From Paludibacter sp. (GTDB lineage Bacteria > Bacteroidota > Bacteroidia > Bacteroidales > Paludibacteraceae), in assembly GCA_019163375.1 (NCBI GenBank), contig JAFLKK010000003.1, positions 181,074 through 245,073 on the forward strand: 64,000 nucleotides of DNA. Reading direction: 5' to 3'. Shown in pieces: positions 42,103 to 50,286 of the stretch. Every line of letters starts with the position of its first letter. Position 1 is the stretch's first letter. Both the position numbers and the translations under genes were made by a program. The notes beneath the pieces are model-generated. The model searched no databases. It was not told the origin of the DNA and was given only the letters and a program-made list of their open reading frames with translations.

Positions 42103-44535
42103 TTAGCGTATGTTGGCAATGCTGATAATGTCCGAGAACACACCTGCCGAAGTTACACTTGCACCTGCTCCATATCCTTTAATCATCATCGGGAACTCGT
42201 TGTAGCGCTCTGTGGTGATAAGAATAATGTTGTTGCTACCCTGCAAATCGTAGAACGGATGCAAGCTGTCTACCTCCTGCAATCCCACTTTGCAACTTCC
42301 GTTTTCCATGGTCGCCACAAATCTCCAGCGTTTGCCCTGTGCGGTAAGTGCCAGTCGTTTTTCTTCGAATTCAGCATCCAGTTCGGGCACTGTTTTCCAA
42401 AAATCGTCGAGGCTACCGGCAAAGTATTTATCGGGAATAAAAAGATTCTTTATCACATCGTCCTGTTCCACTTTATAGCCAGCTTCGCGGGCCAAAATCA
42501 CCAGTTTGCGAATCACATCCTTGCCACTGAGGTCGATGCGCGGATCAGGTTCGGCGTAACCGGCTTCTTTAGCCATTAGAATAGCCTTGCTGATTGGAAT
42601 TTCGCTGCTGATGGTGTTGAAAATGAAATTAAGTGTGCCCGACAGTACCGCTTCCATTTTTTGAATATGGTCACCGCTGTATATCAGGTTGTTCATGGTG
42701 TTGATAATGGGCAGTCCGGCACCCACATTGGTTTCGAAAAGGAATTTTACGCCACGACGACGAGCCGTTTCTTTCAGGTTGATATATTCCTCGTACGACG
42801 ACGAAGCGGCTATTTTGTTTACGGCTACTACCGAAATGTTATTTTCGAGGAATGTTTGATATAAGTTAGAGATATGCAGGTTAGCCGTACAATCCACAAA
42901 TACCGAATTGAAAATATTCATATTCAGAATCTCGTTGCAGATCAGTTCGGGCGAAGCATCGGCACCTTTTGTTTTCAAATCTTCGGCATAGGTTTCGAGG
43001 TTGATACCCTCGCGTGAGAACAACATTTTTTTACTGGAAGTAATACCCACTACATTCAGTTTCAGGCTGTTTTGTTCCATCAACTTGGCTTGCTGCTTTT
43101 TGATTTGGTTCAGCAAGCTACCGCCCACTGTACCCACACCTACCACAAAGATATTCAGCACCTGATATTCCGACAGGAAGAACGAATCGTGAATGACGTT
43201 TAATGCTTTGCGCAGGGATTTACGATCGGTAACAAACGAAATATTGGTTTCCGAAGCGCCTTGAGCACAGGCAATCACGTTGATACCGTTGCGACCCAGT
43301 GTGCCGAACAGTTTGCCGGCAATACCCGGTGTGCGTTTCATGTTGTCGCCAACAATGGCCACGGTTGCCAGATCATCTTCCGAGAAAATGTCGTTGATTT
43401 CACCCTGTGCTATTTCGTAGGCAAACTCTTTGCGCAGCGCTTCCACGGCTACAGCACTATCGGCATTACGAACACCGATAGAAGTGGTGTTTTCCGACGA
43501 AGCCTGCGAAACAAGGAACACGCTGATACCATTTTTGGCCAACACGCGGAAAATGCGGTAGTTAACCCCGATAACACCCACCATACCCAGTCCCTGAACG
43601 GTGATAAGCGAAGTGTCGTTGATAGAAGAAATACCTTTAATGGCTTTGCCTTCGCCCGTTTTTTCGCGCGAAATATGTGTTCCTTCAGCCTCCGGATTGA
43701 AGGTGTTTTTTATTTTTACGGGAATATTTTTATGAAAAACAGGGAAGATGGTTGGTGGATAAATCACTTTTGCACCAAAGTTACAAAGCTCCATCGCTTC
43801 GATAAAGCTTAGTTTTTCAATCACATAGGCATTGTTGATAATGCGCGGGTCGGCAGTCATAAAGCCATCCACGTCGGTCCATATTTCCAGTATAGACGCA
43901 TGCAGTGCAGCCGCAATAATGGCAGCCGTATAATCGGAACCTCCACGTCCCAGGTTGGTAGTGAAGTTGGTGTTGGTATCGGTAGAAATAAACCCTCCGC
44001 ACACGCTTATCTGAGGAAGTGTAGCGAATGTTTCGGTAATGAATCGATTTGTTTTTTCGAAGTCAACAATGTGTTTATCAAATTGATTTTCGGTTTTGAT
44101 AAACGTCCGCGAATCAAAATGTACCGCACCGTTGATCGCATTCGCCACTATGATAGACGAAATTGCCTCGCCATAGCTCACAATGGTATCAATAATTTTG
44201 GTAGAGATGTCCTTGATAAGATAGACACCACGGAATATATTGGATAAATCGGTAAATTGTGTTTGAACAAGGTTGATGACCTCCGTTTTTTTATCGTTAG
44301 AAATCACACCATCAATTACTTCCATATGGCGCGTCACCATCATATCGAATTGTGCCACATAGGTTTTGTTGCCTTCGCAAGCAAGATTAGCCACTTTGTA
44401 AAGTTCGTCGGTAATGCCCGATAATGCAGATACAACCACAATTACCGGCTCAACCTCAGCCTCCACTATTTTCTTCACACTCAGAATGCCATTGACAGAA
44501 CCTACGGATGTTCCACCGAATTTTAATACCTTCAT
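42103..44535 (-). CDS. thrA: Bifunctional aspartokinase/homoserine dehydrogenase
   Basis: The first and third steps from aspartate to threonine and methionine. The 810-residue fusion begins KVLKFGGTSVGSVNG (start at 44535, a normal AK N-terminus). It has VSALSGITDELY, GRGGSDYTAAIIAAAL, two ACT domains (~310-450, VQGLGMVGV), then the NAD-binding HSD domain (VFVVGVGTVGGSLLNQI), EAVLSGTLNFIFN and GYAEPDPRIDLSGKDV. Full length. No thr leader attenuator is obvious in the 160-bp upstream gap shared with tRNA-Arg. Confidence 0.94.
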   Translation of the reverse strand: MKVLKFGGTSVGSVNGILSVKKIVEAEVEPVIVVVSALSGITDELYKVANLACEGNKTYVAQFDMMVTRHMEVIDGVISNDKKTEVINLVQTQFTDLSNIFRGVYLIKDISTKIIDTIVSYGEAISSIIVANAINGAVHFDSRTFIKTENQFDKHIVDFEKTNRFITETFATLPQISVCGGFISTDTNTNFTTNLGRGGSDYTAAIIAAALHASILEIWTDVDGFMTADPRIINNAYVIEKLSFIEAMELCNFGAKVIYPPTIFPVFHKNIPVKIKNTFNPEAEGTHISREKTGEGKAIKGISSINDTSLITVQGLGMVGVIGVNYRIFRVLAKNGISVFLVSQASSENTTSIGVRNADSAVAVEALRKEFAYEIAQGEINDIFSEDDLATVAIVGDNMKRTPGIAGKLFGTLGRNGINVIACAQGASETNISFVTDRKSLRKALNVIHDSFFLSEYQVLNIFVVGVGTVGGSLLNQIKKQQAKLMEQNSLKLNVVGITSSKKMLFSREGINLETYAEDLKTKGADASPELICNEILNMNIFNSVFVDCTANLHISNLYQTFLENNISVVAVNKIAASSSYEEYINLKETARRRGVKFLFETNVGAGLPIINTMNNLIYSGDHIQKMEAVLSGTLNFIFNTISSEIPISKAILMAKEAGYAEPDPRIDLSGKDVIRKLVILAREAGYKVEQDDVIKNLFIPDKYFAGSLDDFWKTVPELDAEFEEKRLALTAQGKRWRFVATMENGSCKVGLQEVDSLHPFYDLQGSNNIILITTERYNEFPMMIKGYGAGASVTSAGVFSDIISIANIR

Positions 44536-44659
44536 CGATTGTTTGATGTTAAATTTTATTGTTCGCGTTTTAGCTTGCAAAATTAGCGATTTTTCGGCAT
44601 ATAATAAGTTCTTTTCTTTATATTTCGGCGAAAGTGTTGCAACTTTAGGAAAAAAAAAC

Positions 44660-44685
44660 TACTTTTGCACCGCTTTAGAAATGAA
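44660..44685 (+). promoter_or_regulatory. Promoter and start region for tRNA-Arg, rRNA-like
   Basis: TACTTTTG at 44660-44667 is followed by CACCGCTTTAGAAATGAAGC. The rRNA leader promoter at 63607 has the same CACC(C)GCTTT...GAAGC form. GCTT and GAAGC can pair in the nascent transcript. Confidence 0.7.
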
Positions 44686-44696
44686 GCACTGTGTTT

Positions 44697-44770
<74 letters not shown>

Positions 44771-44775
44771 CATAG

Positions 44776-44817
44776 AAAAAAGGTAATAAGCTATTTGTAT
44801 GCTTGTTACCTTTTTTG
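44776..44817 (+). terminator. Terminator after tRNA-Arg
   Basis: AAAAAAGGTAA-AAGC pairs with GCTT-TTACCTTTTTT with one mismatch on each side, then T-rich sequence. Confidence 0.82.
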
Positions 44818-45167
44818 TTTTTCCACCTTGCACGGTATTTGCCCACCTCCGTTTTTTTTAGGGTTTATTCTATAACGTTCGACAATCCTGTTGAACGTTT
44901 TTTTGTTCTTGTCTGACTTCTCTTTCTACTGTTAATCTATCTAAAATTAACCCGAATATGTTGTAAAACATATAATTTAAATGTATTTATTTGCTTAAAT
45001 TTATCTAGATTTGTGCAGATAGTTACAATTTAGGATTGATTACAATCTACGGGTATAATAGTATAAACCATCTATTTATAATCCGATAAATCGTTCGGCT
45101 ATTAAGTTTAATGACCTTTTTTTCGTTTCGGTTTAACCGCCTTACAACATCTACTTACTAACGAACT
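44818..45167 (+). promoter_or_regulatory. AT-rich start of the 44.8-50.1 kb accessory island
   Basis: No gene here. GTTGTAAAACATA at 44960-44972 is shared with the cassette copy 1 upstream region (24507-24495), marking the start of homology between cassettes; this copy has ~100 bp more between that word and the small ORF. TAGATTTG at 45006-45013 is a candidate -7 box. No integrase or duplicated tRNA end is visible. Confidence 0.5.
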
Positions 45168-45308
45168 ATGGAAAGAATTTATCAGGTATTCGCAACGGTA
45201 CTTCCCGCATCAGTTCTTCGCATATTTTCATCAGTTTCTCTTTTCCAGAAGAGAAATTTTACGTATCCGCTTCTCTTTGAGCCGGTGCCCCGTCCTGCTA
45301 CCGTTTAG
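45168..45308 (+). CDS. 46-codon small ORF of the cassette, copy 2
   Basis: Reads MERIYQVFATVLPASV... and ends PLLFEPVPRPATV, gap-free against the 46-codon ORF at 24402-24262. Identity is high in the first five codons, the VxPAS motif and the last 14 codons, low between. Its stop is 112 bp before the 156-residue gene. Either a leader peptide or a translated conserved DNA end; confidence is limited by size. Confidence 0.5.
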   Translation: MERIYQVFATVLPASVLRIFSSVSLFQKRNFTYPLLFEPVPRPATV

Positions 45309-45405
45309 TATTTCAGACCGCAGGTCACGGGGATCATTTCATCTTAGTCTGAAAAAATTGCGGACGAAGTGTAAGTCCGCTGTCCGTTAGATGTTTTACA
45401 ATCAA
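45309..45405 (+). ncRNA. Conserved structured leader of the cassette gene, copy 2
   Basis: Hairpin 1: TTTCAGAC...GTCTGAAA. Hairpin 2: GCGGAC GAAGTGTAA GTCCGC (perfect in this copy). It is almost base-identical to copy 1, in contrast to the diverged middle of the flanking genes. Confidence 0.6.
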
Positions 45406-45420
45406 AACTTAAATTATAAT

Positions 45421-45891
45421 ATGAATAATAAACATAATCAGAGCATACCTCAAGAGGTGCTCGACCAGATGAGAATTAAAATAGAAGAAGCAATTGGGCT
45501 TATCAAACCCTATTCAGTGGTTATGACAGCCGACGAGCGTGCATCGGTTCTGAAAGTGGGAGATAAAAAATTCACTTGCGTTAACAAAACATTTGGGTAC
45601 ACAAAAACAAACCCTGAGTTTGTTCCTTCTTATTTAAATATTGAGAATTTTGATACAGATATGAAAGATGCTGATGGTCATCCGGAGATAGTTACGTTGA
45701 TAAATCAGCTATTCAACTATTTTGATGATACAAAACTGACTGCACGCAGTGAGGCTTATTCGGCATCGTTGTATTATTATGGCAACGTACAGCAAGCAGC
45801 TTCGGTTAACTTGCCGGGTGCAAAGGCTATCTACGATGATTTGAAACAGTATTTCCCGGGTAGAGGTAGCAAGTCTGCAGAAGTAAAATAA
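45421..45891 (+). CDS. 156-residue cassette protein, copy 2 (unknown family)
   Basis: Start MNNKHNQ is fixed by alignment with copy 1 (23680-24150); a longer open frame from 45391 would add ten residues that belong to the conserved leader. Equal length and invariant N- and C-terminal blocks with a divergent middle suggest the ends contact a common partner while the middle is under diversifying or relaxed selection. It is followed by the conserved hairpin, eight 21-bp repeats and then the DRT3 genes. Confidence 0.75.
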   Translation: MNNKHNQSIPQEVLDQMRIKIEEAIGLIKPYSVVMTADERASVLKVGDKKFTCVNKTFGYTKTNPEFVPSYLNIENFDTDMKDADGHPEIVTLINQLFNYFDDTKLTARSEAYSASLYYYGNVQQAASVNLPGAKAIYDDLKQYFPGRGSKSAEVK

Positions 45892-45929
45892 AAGCCAAAT
45901 TTCAGAATATATTCTGAACCCTACGAAAA

Positions 45930-45960
45930 TAGAGCCGTGAGACATGTATCTCCGGCTCTA
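45930..45960 (+). ncRNA. Conserved hairpin between cassette gene and repeat array, copy 2
   Basis: TAGAGCCG pairs with CGGCTCTA, with GAGA/TCTC inside. Compared with copy 1 (AAAAGCCG/CGGCTTTT) the outer bases changed on both sides and still pair: compensatory evidence for an RNA or cruciform structure. Confidence 0.68.
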
Positions 45961-45976
45961 TCTCTTTTGGGAAGTT

Positions 45977-46144
45977 CGGCTCATTAGTAGCCGTTGTCCG
46001 CTCCGTCGGAGCCGAGCTCCACTCTTTGGGAGCAGTCATTTACTCCAACGGAGCCGTCATCCACTCCTTCGGAGTAGTTGTCCACTCAGTCGGAGCAGTT
46101 GTCCACTCCAGCAGAGCAGAGCTCGACTCCTAAGTAGTGGTTGT
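45977..46144 (+). repeat. Array of eight 21-bp tandem repeats (cassette copy 2)
   Basis: Eight units start every 21 bp from 45977 to 46124. The consensus is CCACTCCnTCGGAGCAGTTGT with a CTCC...GGAG dyad. The unit is unrelated in sequence to the copy 1 array but has the same period, the same position (~85 bp after the gene stop) and an internal dyad. The array is more GC-rich than its flanks. Confidence 0.88.
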
Positions 46145-46254
46145 CGGTTCACGAAGAGTCGATTTCGCCAAAACCTTAAGTGCCTGAAAGTAAATTGTGG
46201 ATAACTTAGTTACAATTAGTGTGGTTATGTATGTTAAGTATGAAAATAAAGGGG

Positions 46255-46262
46255 TATATTTG
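46255..46262 (+). promoter_or_regulatory. Promoter -7 element for the DRT3 operon
   Basis: TATATTTG followed by CGGGG, 29 bp before the first RT start codon. No clear -33 TTTG. Confidence 0.6.
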
Positions 46263-46291
46263 CGGGGAGAAAAAAATAAAGATACTATTCT

Positions 46292-47785
46292 ATGTTAGAT
46301 CAATCATTTTCAGCTGATAATTTCAAAACAATTTTTGAAATTGAAAATCGAAAAGGTACTTTAGATAAAAAGTTCTTTTCTTTAGAATACTATGAATTTG
46401 CTCAGCAACTAATAAATAAAAGAGCTGAGATAAAAGCTTATCCAATTCATGATGTAAATGATTCGGGCTATAAAAAGCTACTGGATGATAGGGATGAACT
46501 AATTGAAAAGAAAGAATTTACTCTTTATTCTAATCTTATCGAATATAGTGAGAAAGTTAACCAAGACGCTTTTTCAATACAACTTATACAATTTAAAATT
46601 GATGAGAGCGATTCTGATGAAAAGGTGAAATATAAAATTCAGAAGAATAATGCACCATTATTCTTCGCAATGAAGCAACTGCAACATAATATTAATAGAA
46701 CTTTTGATATTAAACAATCCAATCGTTACTTAATCGTTGAACAGATAAAATCGGTTTTACAAGATAATTTGCCAAAATATATAGTTAGAACAGATATTCA
46801 AGGGTTTTATGAGAATGTGCCTCAGGAAAGACTTCTCAAGTTAATTAATGATAATCAGTTGTTATCTCCTAAATCAAAATTGTTTATTGAAAATATAATT
46901 TTCCAATACAATACACTTACGAAACAATTGAAGAAAAAAAAAGGCGAAAGAAAAGGTATTCCAAGGGGGGCTGGAGTGAGTGCATTTCTTGCTGAATTAT
47001 ACATGAAAGAGATCGATAAAAAAATTAAAAATATCGATGATATTGCTTACTATTGTAGATATGTTGATGATATGTTTGCTGTATTTAAGCCAATCAGCTC
47101 AAAAGATTCATTGGATCATTACCTAAATAAGATTGACAAGATTGTAACTGATTATGGTTTGGCTCTAAAAAAAGATCCCGATCCATTAATCAACAAAACT
47201 TTTGAGTGTAATCTATTTGAAGCTGTTTTTACACATCCAATAAATTTTCTAGGGTATAAGTTTATTGTTTCAAAAGAATATAAAGATGGTAAATTATGTA
47301 AAGAATTTAATGTAAAACTCTCTGATAACCGGAAAGATAGTTATAAGAGAAAAATTGATGCTGTGTTAAACGAATTTGTCAAAGATAGGATTCGGAACTA
47401 TAAGTCGGCGCATAAGTTGCTAATTCATAGATTGAACTATTTGACAAAAAACACTAAGCTTGAACACCCAAAGAAAGGATTAATTGGTATTTACTATTCA
47501 AATAGTTTGCTTGATAAAGATTGTCAGTGTCTAAAAGATTTGAATAGTACTTTAGCTAAACGAATCGATGCAATAATTATTGATGAACCTCTAAGATCGA
47601 GACTTAAACGATTTGATTTTGTAAAAGGATTTAAAGAAAAGCTTTTTTTTAATATGAAAGCAAATTTCAATCCTAAGAAAAAGTGTAGAAAAGGACATAA
47701 AGATATTCCTGATTTAAGAACAGATGCAGAAAAGGAAAAAAGATTATTCAATAATTTCGAAAAAATCACATCGGCTTGGAAATAA
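46292..47785 (+). CDS. drt3a: Defence-associated reverse transcriptase, DRT3 first RT (Drt3a/UG3-like)
   Basis: The 497-residue protein is a group II-like/unknown-group RT: motif A YIVRTDIQGFYENVP (Asp168), motif B GIPRGAGVSAFLAELYM (222-238), motif C YCRYVDDMFAVF (YVDD 257-260), then a palm/thumb-like region and a basic C-terminus (FNPKKKCRKGHKD). There is no maturase or endonuclease domain. A second, different RT follows at once, the two-RT layout known for type 3 DRT (UG3 plus UG8), which protects against phage. Base composition is far more AT-rich than the core genes, suggesting transfer. Confidence 0.85.
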   Translation: MLDQSFSADNFKTIFEIENRKGTLDKKFFSLEYYEFAQQLINKRAEIKAYPIHDVNDSGYKKLLDDRDELIEKKEFTLYSNLIEYSEKVNQDAFSIQLIQFKIDESDSDEKVKYKIQKNNAPLFFAMKQLQHNINRTFDIKQSNRYLIVEQIKSVLQDNLPKYIVRTDIQGFYENVPQERLLKLINDNQLLSPKSKLFIENIIFQYNTLTKQLKKKKGERKGIPRGAGVSAFLAELYMKEIDKKIKNIDDIAYYCRYVDDMFAVFKPISSKDSLDHYLNKIDKIVTDYGLALKKDPDPLINKTFECNLFEAVFTHPINFLGYKFIVSKEYKDGKLCKEFNVKLSDNRKDSYKRKIDAVLNEFVKDRIRNYKSAHKLLIHRLNYLTKNTKLEHPKKGLIGIYYSNSLLDKDCQCLKDLNSTLAKRIDAIIIDEPLRSRLKRFDFVKGFKEKLFFNMKANFNPKKKCRKGHKDIPDLRTDAEKEKRLFNNFEKITSAWK

Positions 47786-49944
47786 TGAAAAAGAAACAAA
47801 TTAAATATACTATGGCTAGAGCATTATTGTCTGATACTTTGCCATATGAAATTCCATTGACGTTTTCCAATCGTCATTTTTATCAGTTTGTAAATGAATT
47901 TAATATTCAATTCATAAATGATAAGAGTAATTCTCAAAGTATAATTTGCAATCTGTCTGACAATAAATTTGAAATAATACTAAAATTGCTCTTTGGCACA
48001 AACAAACCCTTAATGGGGAAAAAGATAAATATAGATGAAAAAATGCATAGAAGAGTTCCCTTCGTTTTTAATATCGCACATAAAGCGAATAGATTTAGAG
48101 AGTTGACTATACCACACCCTAAAAGTCAATTAGAATTAGTTGCATTTTATGATGTTTATAAAGAGCTTATTTTATACTATTCTAATATAAGTTTATTTTC
48201 AATTAGGAAGCCTGATAAAATTGCAAAATTTGCATATCAAAACGATAATCTTCATAAAATGAATCTTGGTGATGAAGATGATGCAATTGAGAGTTCTGAT
48301 AGAGAATACGAGAACTTAAAGACTTTTTTCACCTACAGTCAATATCCACATATTTATAAGTTTTACGAAGATTATCGATACCATCGTGCAGAAAAGAAGT
48401 ATGATAAACTCTTTAAATTTGATATTTCAAAGTGTTTTGACAGTATTTACACCCACTCAATCGGTTGGGCGATAAATTCAAAAGAATATGCAAAAGAGTA
48501 TTGCAGTTCTAATGGAGTAGCTGAGTTTGGAAATCGATTTGATAAATTTATGCAAAATACTAACTATGGAGAAACAAATGGTATTGTGATTGGACCAGAG
48601 TTCTCAAGGATATTTGCTGAAATTATTTTGCAAAAAATCGACAAAACAGTTGAACAACGACTTAAAACACGAAAGGAAAATAATCTTACCTTCAAGCGGG
48701 ATTATGAGGTGTTTCGGTATGTAGATGATTACTTTGTCTTTTACAATGATGATAAGGTGAAGGAAGATGTATTGACTGAATATGAGTTGATGTTGAAAAT
48801 GTACAAAATGTCAATTAGTGAGTCAAAGTCAATCCATTATGTAAAACCGTTAATTACTGAATTGACAATAGCTAAAGATAAAATTACAAATTTAATTGAC
48901 ACCGAAATTTTTTTGAAAATCGAAAAAAAAGATGGTAAAGAGAGAATTTCTGACTTCCAAATTAATTGTAATTCTAAGGCTCTGATTACAAAGTTTAAAA
49001 CTATAATTAAAGAGTCAAATGTTGAATATAAAGATGTAATGAATTTTACTTTACATCTTATAAATAAAAAGGTAAAACAAAGTATAAGTAGATATGAGAC
49101 TTATGTTGATGGGTTGGAGAAAATTAGATATGAAAGTTCATTTGTAGCAGATATAAAATCATTTACAGTAGAAGAGTGGCAAAAGAAAGTAAAACAAGAA
49201 AGCTTGTTTAATAAATATATGTGGGATTTGTTAGATTTTGTTTTCTTTATTTATTCAGTAAATCCAAGGGTTTCCTTTACAGTAAAACTTTGTCATATAT
49301 TATCAAAAATACTTCTTACTTATAAACAGAGAATTCAATTTAAAGGGAGTTCAGAAAAAATAAAAAGATTTACAGATCAGTCAAAAGAATTTGTGTTTAA
49401 AAAAATATCAGATGAGATTGTTTTTACTTTAGAGAGACGCAGATTGGATAAATACATTCAAGTTGAGAGTCTTTATTTACTTATTGCGCTTGCAGAGTTG
49501 GGTGAGCAATTTAGATTAACAGAAGAGCAGTTGAAACAGTACTTTAATTTAAAATTAGATGAAGATAGATTGGTTTTTCAAGCTGATATAAATTATTTTG
49601 TAATTACGGTGTTACTTTTCTATATTAAAAATGAAAAATCTTATTTACCAATTAAGAAGGCTATAAAATTGCAAATAATTTGTTTATTTGAGAAAGAGGA
49701 AAGAATTGAAAAGAGAAGTAGTAAATCGGAAAATGTATTATTGCTTTTCGATATTATTGTTTGTCCATACTTAGATGCAAAATTTAAGAGAGAAGTACTT
49801 AGTTTATTTGGAGTAACAAGTGCTAATGAACAAAATATCATATTAAATTTTAAAAATGTTCGGAAATATTGGTTTACTAAGTGGAATAATTTTAATTTTG
49901 CGAAAGAATTAGAAGCTAAGATTGCAAATGAACTAGCATATTAA
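47785..49944 (+). CDS. drt3b: Defence-associated reverse transcriptase, DRT3 second RT (Drt3b/UG8-like)
   Basis: Start ATG 47785 shares its A with the drt3a stop (TAATG), so translation is coupled. The 719-residue protein has motif A FKFDISKCFDSIYTHS (Asp213), motif B NGIVIGPEFSRIFAEI (265-280), and motif C FRYVDDYFVFYND (YVDD 312-315). A long alpha-helical C-terminal region of ~390 residues lacks a recognised domain. In DRT3 the second RT works with the first to make complementary repetitive DNA; that role is taken from family knowledge. Confidence 0.85.
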   Translation: MKKKQIKYTMARALLSDTLPYEIPLTFSNRHFYQFVNEFNIQFINDKSNSQSIICNLSDNKFEIILKLLFGTNKPLMGKKINIDEKMHRRVPFVFNIAHKANRFRELTIPHPKSQLELVAFYDVYKELILYYSNISLFSIRKPDKIAKFAYQNDNLHKMNLGDEDDAIESSDREYENLKTFFTYSQYPHIYKFYEDYRYHRAEKKYDKLFKFDISKCFDSIYTHSIGWAINSKEYAKEYCSSNGVAEFGNRFDKFMQNTNYGETNGIVIGPEFSRIFAEIILQKIDKTVEQRLKTRKENNLTFKRDYEVFRYVDDYFVFYNDDKVKEDVLTEYELMLKMYKMSISESKSIHYVKPLITELTIAKDKITNLIDTEIFLKIEKKDGKERISDFQINCNSKALITKFKTIIKESNVEYKDVMNFTLHLINKKVKQSISRYETYVDGLEKIRYESSFVADIKSFTVEEWQKKVKQESLFNKYMWDLLDFVFFIYSVNPRVSFTVKLCHILSKILLTYKQRIQFKGSSEKIKRFTDQSKEFVFKKISDEIVFTLERRRLDKYIQVESLYLLIALAELGEQFRLTEEQLKQYFNLKLDEDRLVFQADINYFVITVLLFYIKNEKSYLPIKKAIKLQIICLFEKEERIEKRSSKSENVLLLFDIIVCPYLDAKFKREVLSLFGVTSANEQNIILNFKNVRKYWFTKWNNFNFAKELEAKIANELAY

Positions 49945-49949
49945 GAATA

Positions 49950-50101
49950 TTGGGTAACGCACCAATCAAATATCTACAAGATTAAGCAATTTTTCTTGTC
50001 ACACACAAGCGTGCCAATGGCTTTTCTCAATCTCCGTAACTGGATTTCTAGAGAAAAGGAATAATAGTCGATGATTGGTCGGCTATTTTTTTTTTTTTTT
50101 T
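49950..50101 (+). ncRNA. Candidate DRT3 template RNA with ACACAC loop
   Basis: A ~150-nt structured segment starts 5 bp after the second RT. Elements in order: 5' CCAATCA (49962-49968); hairpin CTTGT/ACAAG (49995-49999, 50005-50009) enclosing ACACAC; small GCC/GGC hairpin (50013-50021); 8-bp stem CTTTTCTC/GAGAAAAG (50021-50028, 50051-50058); terminator hairpin TAGTCGA/TCGGCTA (50065-50071, 50079-50085) whose loop TGATTGG pairs with 5' CCAATCA; then T16. An AC-repeat template fits reports that DRT3 makes GT/AC repeat DNA (from memory). The RNA 5' end is not known. Confidence 0.75.
50065..50101 (+). terminator. Terminator hairpin and T16 tract ending the DRT3 unit
   Basis: Seven-bp stem (one G-T pair) around a 7-nt loop, followed by sixteen T (50086-50101). 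Confidence 0.85.
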
Positions 50102-50254
50102 CTTATTATTGTATTTTCTTACTAATCAATAAAAAGTAGCAAGTTACATAACTTTTATTTGCAAATTTTGCGAATAGTCAATTTTACGTGGCGAGCAATG
50201 ATTTGGTGTTTTCAAACAAAAAAACACCCTCGTCTATCTTCCGTATAATTTGCG

Positions 50255-50262
50255 TATCTTTG
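50255..50262 (+). promoter_or_regulatory. Promoter -7 element for the FAD-dependent enzyme
   Basis: TATCTTTG followed by CACCC, 24 bp before the start codon. Confidence 0.7.
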
Positions 50263-50286
50263 CACCCATTACAATTTTAAACGACA

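Noticed and set aside
45944..46204. 86-codon frame through the second repeat array
   Set aside because: Same reasoning: seven-residue periodicity follows from the DNA repeat, with no shared peptide between copies.
46292..47785. Group II intron or retron RT
   Set aside because: No intron maturase/endonuclease domain, no msr/msd-like inverted repeats upstream, and a second RT follows directly, which fits DRT3 better.
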